Shown: positions 59,238 through 64,000 of the stretch, piece after piece
How the letters are laid out: every line of letters begins with the position of its first letter
Position numbering within the stretch: the stretch's first letter is position 1
Source: Multivorans sp965232105
Lineage (GTDB): Bacteria > Acidobacteriota > Thermoanaerobaculia > Multivoradales > Multivoraceae
Direction: 5' to 3'
DNA: 64,000 nucleotides
Assembly: GCA_965232105.1 (NCBI GenBank)
Contig: OZ246956.1
Coordinates: forward strand, 3,100,001-3,164,000
Made by a program: the position numbers and the translations under genes
The notes under the pieces: generated by a model
What the model was told of the DNA's origin: nothing
The model's input: the letters and a program-made list of their open reading frames with translations, nothing else
Database searches by the model: none

Positions 59238-59969
59238 ATGGACGACCTGGTTCGTGCGTGCGAGCCGCTTTGGCCTCGCGGCATCTCGATCTTCCTCTCG
59301 CACGAAGCGCGATTCCGAAATCCGCTGGCGGCGGCCGATCGCGAAGCGCTGTCGGACTCGGAGGCGGCCGCGGATCCTGCTGTCATCGCGGTCGTGGCCG
59401 ACGAGTTGCCGAGCCGCCTCGACCGGCTTGAGCGGGGCACGTACTTCCCGGTTCCCCTGGCGCGCGCAGTGGCTGCTGGCCGTGCTTTCGACGACGCCCT
59501 GATGTCGTTCCACTATCCGCCGATCGAGGTCGACGCCGACCGGCGCTGGGTCTGGAAGGGCCGTTCGGTGGCCGAACGCATCCGGCGGTTCTTCATTCAG
59601 CACATCGGATACGAGCCGGCGCTCGGCGTCTGGTTCGTGGAGTACCGCGTCAACGACGGCTGGTGGGACAAGTGCTACCTGGAGTGCGCGACGACGCCGC
59701 TCGTCGCGATTCAGATGCGGGAGGATGCCGACGCCGGTGAAGGCGGGGAAGTGGTCGCCGACCTGAACAACGGACTCACCGACACCCTGGATGCCGATTC
59801 ACTGCGGCTCGATGAGCAGGAACGGCTGTTCGCGTCGTCCGCGCGGCACGGGCTGGTCGAGATCGCGGACGCCCCCCGTTTCACGCTCTTGCGCACGGTT
59901 TCGGAGGACTGCCGAACGGTCGAGTTCGCCGGGGCGCGGCGAACTCTCCGCTGGCCGGACGCTGACTGA
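59238..59969 (+). CDS. Conserved protein of unknown function
   Basis: 243 residues from ATG 59238. The middle is the most regular part: FHYPPIEVDADRRWVWKGRS, then VAERIRRFFIQHIGYEPALG, VWFVEYRVNDGWWDKCYLEC and ATTPLVAIQMREDA. This order (PI-x-V-D-x-D-G-x-W ... F ... W-F-V ... C-Y-L-E-C ... P-x-V) is a little like DUF1285, but I am not sure. No signal peptide, no membrane span. It lies 30 bp after the RND operon and is convergent with the M16 protease. Confidence 0.6.
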   Translation: MDDLVRACEPLWPRGISIFLSHEARFRNPLAAADREALSDSEAAADPAVIAVVADELPSRLDRLERGTYFPVPLARAVAAGRAFDDALMSFHYPPIEVDADRRWVWKGRSVAERIRRFFIQHIGYEPALGVWFVEYRVNDGWWDKCYLECATTPLVAIQMREDADAGEGGEVVADLNNGLTDTLDADSLRLDEQERLFASSARHGLVEIADAPRFTLLRTVSEDCRTVEFAGARRTLRWPDAD

Positions 59970-59973
59970 GCGC

Positions 59974-62736
59974 CTAGCCCTCCGCCGGATTCCCGTCCGC
60001 GTCGAGGAACCTCATCTCGCCTATACCCAGCGCTCTGATCTTCTCCTCGATCCGGACGCGGTCGCCGACCACGATCCAGACCAGGTTGTCCGGCTGGAGC
60101 ACGCGGTCCGCCTCGGCACTGACGTCGGAGAGGCCTACGCCCCGCACGTTGTCGGCGAAGGTGTCCCAGTAGTCGTCCGGCAGGTTGAAGCGCGTCATCT
60201 CGATGAGGCTCGCCATCACCGCGGCGTTCGTTTCCCACCGTCCCGGCAGGGTCAGCGTGTTCTGGTCCGTCACCTTGGCCAGTTCGTCGGCCGTCGGCGG
60301 CCGGTTGCCGCCGCTGCGGATGCCGCGGATCTCCTTGTCGATCTCGGCCATCGACTCGGCGGTCCGGTCCGTCTGGACCGGTGCGAAGGCGTAGTAGGGC
60401 CGCTGGCCGGCGGCATCGAGGAGGATCGCCCGGGCGCCGTACGACCAGCCCTTGTCCTCGCGCAGGTTCAGGTTGATCCGCGAGGTGAAGCCGCCGCCCA
60501 ACATGTGGTTCATCGCCTCGATCTGGAGGTTCGCGGGATCCCCCTTCGGCGGCGCTACCTGGCCGGCGAAGATGATCGACTGCGCGGAATCGGGCCGGTC
60601 GATCAGGTAGACGACCGTCTCGGGCTGCGCGGGGACCTCGGCCAGGTTCTTGGCCGGCACGTCGCCCGCCTCCCAACTCGCGAAGCGGGATTCGATCGCC
60701 GGCAGCAGGTCGCCCATCGCGATGTCGCCGACGACGACGAGCGTCGCGTTGTTCGGCTTGAACCAGGTGTCGTGGAAGGAGCTCAGCGAGTCGAGGCTGA
60801 GTTCGCCCACCGACTGCTCGGTCCCCGATCCGGTCAGGGGATTGCTGTAGGCGTGGCCCTCGCCGTAGAGGATGCGCGGCAGGACGCGCTGGGCCATGGA
60901 CACCGGCTGGACCTTCTCACGGCCAATCCCGGCGAGCTGCTGCTGTTTCAGGCGATCGAACTCGTCCTCGGGGAAGGAGGGATTCAGGACGACGTCAGTG
61001 AACAGGTCGAGCGATTCGTCGAGATTCTCTACCAGGGCGCTCATCGAAACGCTCGACGCGTCCAGGTTGGAACCGGCGCCGAGCGTGGCGCCCAGGGTGT
61101 CGAGTGCGTCCGAGATCTCGAGCGCGTCGCGGGATGTCGTCCCCTCATCGAGCATCGCCATCGCCATTCGGGCCGTACCGGGGAGGGCGAACTGGTCCGA
61201 TGCGTAACCGGCGTCCAGCAGAAGGGTGAAGTTGACGACCGGCACGGCGTCGCGCTGCGCCAGAATCACCTTCAGGCCGTTGGCGAGTTCCGCCGTCTCA
61301 CGGGCCGGGAAGCTGGCCTGCGGGAACTCGGTGACCTCGGGCGGGCCGGAGGAGCGGTCGACGGGGCTTTCCATCGTCGTGTAGGCGGCGTAGGGCCTGA
61401 CCTCCACGGTCAGGACACCGTCGTCGAGCCACTCGACCGCCGCGTCGTGGACGTCGGAGATGGTCGCGGTCAGGAGGTTCTCCTGCTGCCGCACGTGGCC
61501 GTCCGGGCTGCCGAGATAGACCTCGCTGGCGGCGAGCACGTCGGACTTGCCGCCGAAGCCGCCGATCCGCTCGACGCCGCGAATGAAGCTCGCCCGCTGG
61601 CTGGCCTGGGCGCGCGCGAGCTCTTCCGCTGTCGGACCGGACGCGAGGAAGGCCTGGAGTTCCTCTTCGAGCACGGCCTCCACTTCAGCCAGATCCTGGC
61701 CGGGCTGGGCGGTGGCGAAGACGAGGAACATGCTGCCGAACTCGCGGGCCAGGACGAACGCCCCGACGTCGGTCGCGATCTGGTCCTCGTAGACCATCCG
61801 CCGGTAGAGGCGGGAGCTCTTGCCGACGCTCAGGACGTCGCTGGCCAGGGAGAGGTGATCGACGGACTCGTCCTTCATCGTGGCGACGTTCCAGACCTTG
61901 TAGACCCGGGCCTGCGGCACCCGGTCCTGGAGGATGATCCGGCTCGGTTCACTGCGGCGCGCGAGTTGGACGTCGGTCTTGATCAGAGGCGGCCCGGAGG
62001 GGATGTGGCCGAAGTACTTCTCGACCCGGGCCTTGACGTCCTCGGCCTCGACGTTGCCGGCGACCACCAGGACCGCGTTCGCCGTGCCGTACCAGGTGTC
62101 GAACCACTCATGCACGTCCGCGAGCGAAGCGGCATTCAGGTCTTCCAGCGATCCGATCGTCGAGTGGTCGTAGGGGTGGCCGTCGGGATACGTGTTCTCG
62201 AAGATCGTCAGGAAGACCTTGCCGTAGGGCTGGTTCTCGCCCTGGCGCTTCTCGTTCTGGACCACGCCGCGCTGTTCGTCCAGCCGTGCCTGATCGACGG
62301 CCGCCCGCATGTGCCCCATCCGATCGGATTCCATCCACAGCGCCATGTCGAGCGCCGTCGTCGGCACGACCTGGAAGTAGTTCGTCCGGTCCTGGTTCGT
62401 CGTCCCGTTCATGCCGGTGGCGCCGACCCGGTCGAAGGGCTTGAAGTAGTCGTCGTTGAAGTGCTCGCTGCCGTTGAACATCAGGTGCTCGAACAGGTGT
62501 GCGAAGCCGGTCTTGCCGGGTTTCTCGTCTCCGGCGCCGACGTCGTACCAGACGTTGACCGCGACGATCGGCGCCTTGTGATCCTCGTGGACGATGAGGC
62601 GCAGGCCGTTGTCGAGCACGTACTTCGTGTACGGGATGTCGACGATGTCGGCGGTACCGGCGGAAGGGTCGGACGCCGGGCCTCCGCAGGCGATGAGAAG
62701 CGATAGGACAAGGCCGGTTCCAAGAAGTCGTTTCAC
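59974..62736 (-). CDS. M16 family zinc metalloprotease, lipoprotein form
   Basis: 920 residues. A lipoprotein signal ends LGTGLVLSLLIACGG. The inverted zinc motif HLFEHLMFNG (HxxEH) is intact in the first M16 domain, with the downstream Glu in VVQNEKRQGENQPYGKV. The second half holds the paired, probably inactive M16 domain (ANGLKVILAQRDAVPVVNFT, GGGFTSRINLNLREDKGWSY). The double-domain layout matches bacterial pitrilysin-like proteases of the envelope that degrade peptides. It is alone on the minus strand, with the hicBA pair upstream. Confidence 0.94.
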   Translation of the reverse strand: MKRLLGTGLVLSLLIACGGPASDPSAGTADIVDIPYTKYVLDNGLRLIVHEDHKAPIVAVNVWYDVGAGDEKPGKTGFAHLFEHLMFNGSEHFNDDYFKPFDRVGATGMNGTTNQDRTNYFQVVPTTALDMALWMESDRMGHMRAAVDQARLDEQRGVVQNEKRQGENQPYGKVFLTIFENTYPDGHPYDHSTIGSLEDLNAASLADVHEWFDTWYGTANAVLVVAGNVEAEDVKARVEKYFGHIPSGPPLIKTDVQLARRSEPSRIILQDRVPQARVYKVWNVATMKDESVDHLSLASDVLSVGKSSRLYRRMVYEDQIATDVGAFVLAREFGSMFLVFATAQPGQDLAEVEAVLEEELQAFLASGPTAEELARAQASQRASFIRGVERIGGFGGKSDVLAASEVYLGSPDGHVRQQENLLTATISDVHDAAVEWLDDGVLTVEVRPYAAYTTMESPVDRSSGPPEVTEFPQASFPARETAELANGLKVILAQRDAVPVVNFTLLLDAGYASDQFALPGTARMAMAMLDEGTTSRDALEISDALDTLGATLGAGSNLDASSVSMSALVENLDESLDLFTDVVLNPSFPEDEFDRLKQQQLAGIGREKVQPVSMAQRVLPRILYGEGHAYSNPLTGSGTEQSVGELSLDSLSSFHDTWFKPNNATLVVVGDIAMGDLLPAIESRFASWEAGDVPAKNLAEVPAQPETVVYLIDRPDSAQSIIFAGQVAPPKGDPANLQIEAMNHMLGGGFTSRINLNLREDKGWSYGARAILLDAAGQRPYYAFAPVQTDRTAESMAEIDKEIRGIRSGGNRPPTADELAKVTDQNTLTLPGRWETNAAVMASLIEMTRFNLPDDYWDTFADNVRGVGLSDVSAEADRVLQPDNLVWIVVGDRVRIEEKIRALGIGEMRFLDADGNPAEG

Positions 62737-62785
62737 GGTGTTCTCCTGGTTCGGAAGAGGGGTTCTGGTCGCGGCGGTTCTGGTC

Positions 62786-62998
62786 TCAGAGATCGTCGGG
62801 AGTCAGGCCGGTTCTCTTGGCGATTCGGGACAACATGCGCGGCCCGATCTCTTCACCGGCACGAAAGGCGAATACGTACTTCGGCCAGCCGGGACGCGAG
62901 AGAATCTTGTGAGAACCCGATGATCTCTCGACCCGCCACCCGATGCGCACCAAGGCCGCGAGCAACCGTCGAGCCTTGACGGCTGGCCAGGTACTCAC
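62786..62998 (-). CDS. hicA: HicA-type mRNA interferase toxin
   Basis: 70 residues from a GTG overlapping the hicB stop (GTGA). The dsRBD-like fold is visible: KARRLLAALVRIGWRVERSS, the catalytic His in SGSHKIL, then FAFRAGEEIGPRMLSRIAKR and TGLTPDDL. It would cleave mRNA when free of its antitoxin. Order hicB-hicA is the reverse of the classic hicA-hicB order but is common. Confidence 0.85.
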   Translation of the reverse strand: MSTWPAVKARRLLAALVRIGWRVERSSGSHKILSRPGWPKYVFAFRAGEEIGPRMLSRIAKRTGLTPDDL

Positions 62999-63201
62999 GC
63001 AGCGGCAAACCGGATGGTGGTCGCCCTCGCCGAGGGTTCACCTTGCTCCATCCGCTCGGCGATAACGCGAAGAGCCAGCGCCTTCGCCCGCCTCATGGCG
63101 TCTTCGCGGCTCTCTCCGTAGGCCATGACGCCTGCGAGTTCGATGACCTCCGCAATCCAGCGGCCATCGTCCTCGCGCTCTGTTTCGATGGTCAATCGCA
63201 C
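62995..63201 (-). CDS. hicB: HicB-type antitoxin (short form)
   Basis: 68 residues from a GTG at 63201. The HicB beta-alpha pattern is clear: LTIETEREDDGRWIAEVIEL, AGVMAYGESREDAMRRAKAL, then ALRVIAERMEQGE. The C-terminal DNA-binding domain of long HicB proteins is missing, so this is a short form; autoregulation then depends on another determinant. It is next to the helicase fragment at the window edge. Confidence 0.85.
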   Translation of the reverse strand: MRLTIETEREDDGRWIAEVIELAGVMAYGESREDAMRRAKALALRVIAERMEQGEPSARATTIRFAAA

Positions 63202-63285
63202 CCTGTTCGCCTGCTCCGTTCAGGAGGCACTCTAGCCCGAACGCCTGAGGGAGTCGAACCGAGGGCGACCCCGGCGCCAGGGAGG

Positions 63286-64000
63286 TCATGGGTTCCTCGT
63301 GTACTCGCAAGGCGGCTCGGAGGAGTAGCCGCTACAGGCCCAGAAGCGCCCGTACTGTCCGTTCTTGAGAACGAGCGCGCCCTCGCCGCATCGGGGGCAC
63401 ATCGGCGTCTCCTGGCCGCAATCCGTCGCCGAGCAGACAGCCAGGCCCTTGGCAGGCACCAGGAATCCCTCTCCGCAGGCGTGGCAGAGGGGCGCCAGAA
63501 AGGCGCAGTGCGGGTGGTTCGTGCAGCGCAGGTTCTTCCCGCTCTGCGAAGGAACCAGGAAACCCTGGCAGCAGGGGCAGGGTGGTGCGCCGTCGTGCGG
63601 GAATTCGCCCAACTGCCGGACAGGAGGCGAGGCGTCGCCGTTCCCGCGGGCCTGGTCCGCCGCGTTCAACAGTTCAGTCACGAACGGGGAAGGACGCTTG
63701 CTGTCGACGATCAGGTAGGTCCCGCGCTTCGCTCTCGTAGTTGCCACGTAGAACAACCGTCGTTCCTCGCCATAGGGCAGCGCCGCCTCGGCTACGGGAA
63801 GCACCATCCGCAGCACGGGGTCGTCTTGCTTGAGGGAGGGGAAGCCCCCTCGTCTCAGGTCGAGCACAATGCCGTAGTCGGCTTCAAGACCCTTGGCACG
63901 GTGGACCGTGCTGAAGTCGACCGGCAGTTCACGGCCGTCCCTGGCCTCGCGGACCTGAGCCCGGCTCCGGTTGTAGCGGCCCAGCGCGAGCACCGAGGGC
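63286..64000 (-). CDS. UvrD/helicase IV-type DNA helicase, C-terminal part with zinc ribbons (partial, N-terminus outside window)
   Basis: The visible 238 codons hold helicase motifs IV-VI: FSTVHRAKGLEADYGIVLDL and RRLFYVATTRAKRGTYLIVD (Arg finger region). They end in three zinc-ribbon modules: CPCCQGFLVPSQSGKNLRCT, then CHACGEGFLVPAKGLAVCSA, and CPRCGEGALVLKNGQYGRFW with CSGYSSEPPC. The last matches the topoisomerase-type C-terminal zinc finger. Zinc ribbons are found at the end of some HelD/helicase IV-like proteins. The start lies beyond position 64000. Role: DNA repair or defence, undecided. Confidence 0.85.
   Translation of the reverse strand, partial: PSVLALGRYNRSRAQVREARDGRELPVDFSTVHRAKGLEADYGIVLDLRRGGFPSLKQDDPVLRMVLPVAEAALPYGEERRLFYVATTRAKRGTYLIVDSKRPSPFVTELLNAADQARGNGDASPPVRQLGEFPHDGAPPCPCCQGFLVPSQSGKNLRCTNHPHCAFLAPLCHACGEGFLVPAKGLAVCSATDCGQETPMCPRCGEGALVLKNGQYGRFWACSGYSSEPPCEYTRNP

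Noticed and set aside
59791..62706. A 971-codon plus-strand frame opposite the M16 protease
   Set aside because: The minus strand has a lipoprotein signal and HxxEH motif; the plus frame is His/Val/Arg/Asp-rich and featureless.

Overview
This is a GC-rich, gene-dense bacterial window of 64 kb, probably from an aerobic, diderm heterotroph. Outer-membrane proteins, lipoproteins, an RND pump and a complete 2-oxoglutarate dehydrogenase support the diderm, respiring picture. The secreted metzincin remnant with its C-terminal domain, the ETF:quinone oxidoreductase type and the MoxR/DUF58/vWA cluster look like Acidobacteriota (Thermoanaerobaculia-like). That assignment is inference from remembered gene styles, not from a marker gene: there is no rRNA or tRNA in the window. 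GTG and TTG starts and 1-4 bp stop/start overlaps are very common.

Layout. 1-9224 (minus): a run of two secreted beta-propeller proteins, an acidic membrane protein, a MoxR ATPase, a DUF58 protein and two membrane vWA proteins (the last one cut by the window edge). 9369-15068 (minus): lpdA-sucB-sucA, the 2-oxoglutarate dehydrogenase complex. 15108-17158 (minus): two peptide-type ABC permeases without ATPases. 17238-20144 (plus): a 68-bp tandem repeat, a MATE exporter and argG. 20223-23423 is a mosaic accessory island: an intact vapBC-like toxin-antitoxin pair, then remnants of a DUF4276-like gene, a phage-type Cys-rich protein, a metalloprotease, a tyrosine recombinase and a HigA-like regulator. 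An autotransporter-like gene follows.

25141-32044 (minus) is a fatty-acyl electron-transfer block: tetR-etfB-etfA behind an 18-bp operator, a membrane ETF:quinone oxidoreductase, and propionyl-CoA synthetase. 32095-33321 is a lipoprotein isoaspartyl peptidase. 33633-36561 (plus) is a sodium:solute symporter with its small partner, and trpS. 36686-40221 holds a tandem segmental duplication: two paralogous secreted proteins of unknown family, a small coupled upstream gene (intact once, truncated once), and decayed copies of the symporter and trpS genes between them. A 98-bp dispersed element lies next to trpS but is absent from the trpS relic, so filled and empty sites can be compared inside one window.

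40365-50599 carries an aminotransferase, an acyl-CoA dehydrogenase-like protein, a TerB-like protein, a queuosine-precursor transporter, class II DAHP synthase, an unusual PilZ-linker-TM-AMIN protein, MurJ, a DUF4126 protein and a transglutaminase/TPR lipoprotein. 50632-59207 holds a lone hydantoinase A and a tightly coupled tripartite RND efflux operon. 59238-64000 holds an unknown protein, an M16 protease lipoprotein, a hicBA toxin-antitoxin pair and the C-terminal end of a UvrD-type helicase with Cys4 zinc ribbons.

The most distinctive material is the duplicated unknown secreted gene pair with a 311-bp gene-conversion-like tract, the dispersed element, the PilZ-AMIN architecture, the TetR operator in front of etfBA, and the junctions of the decayed island.
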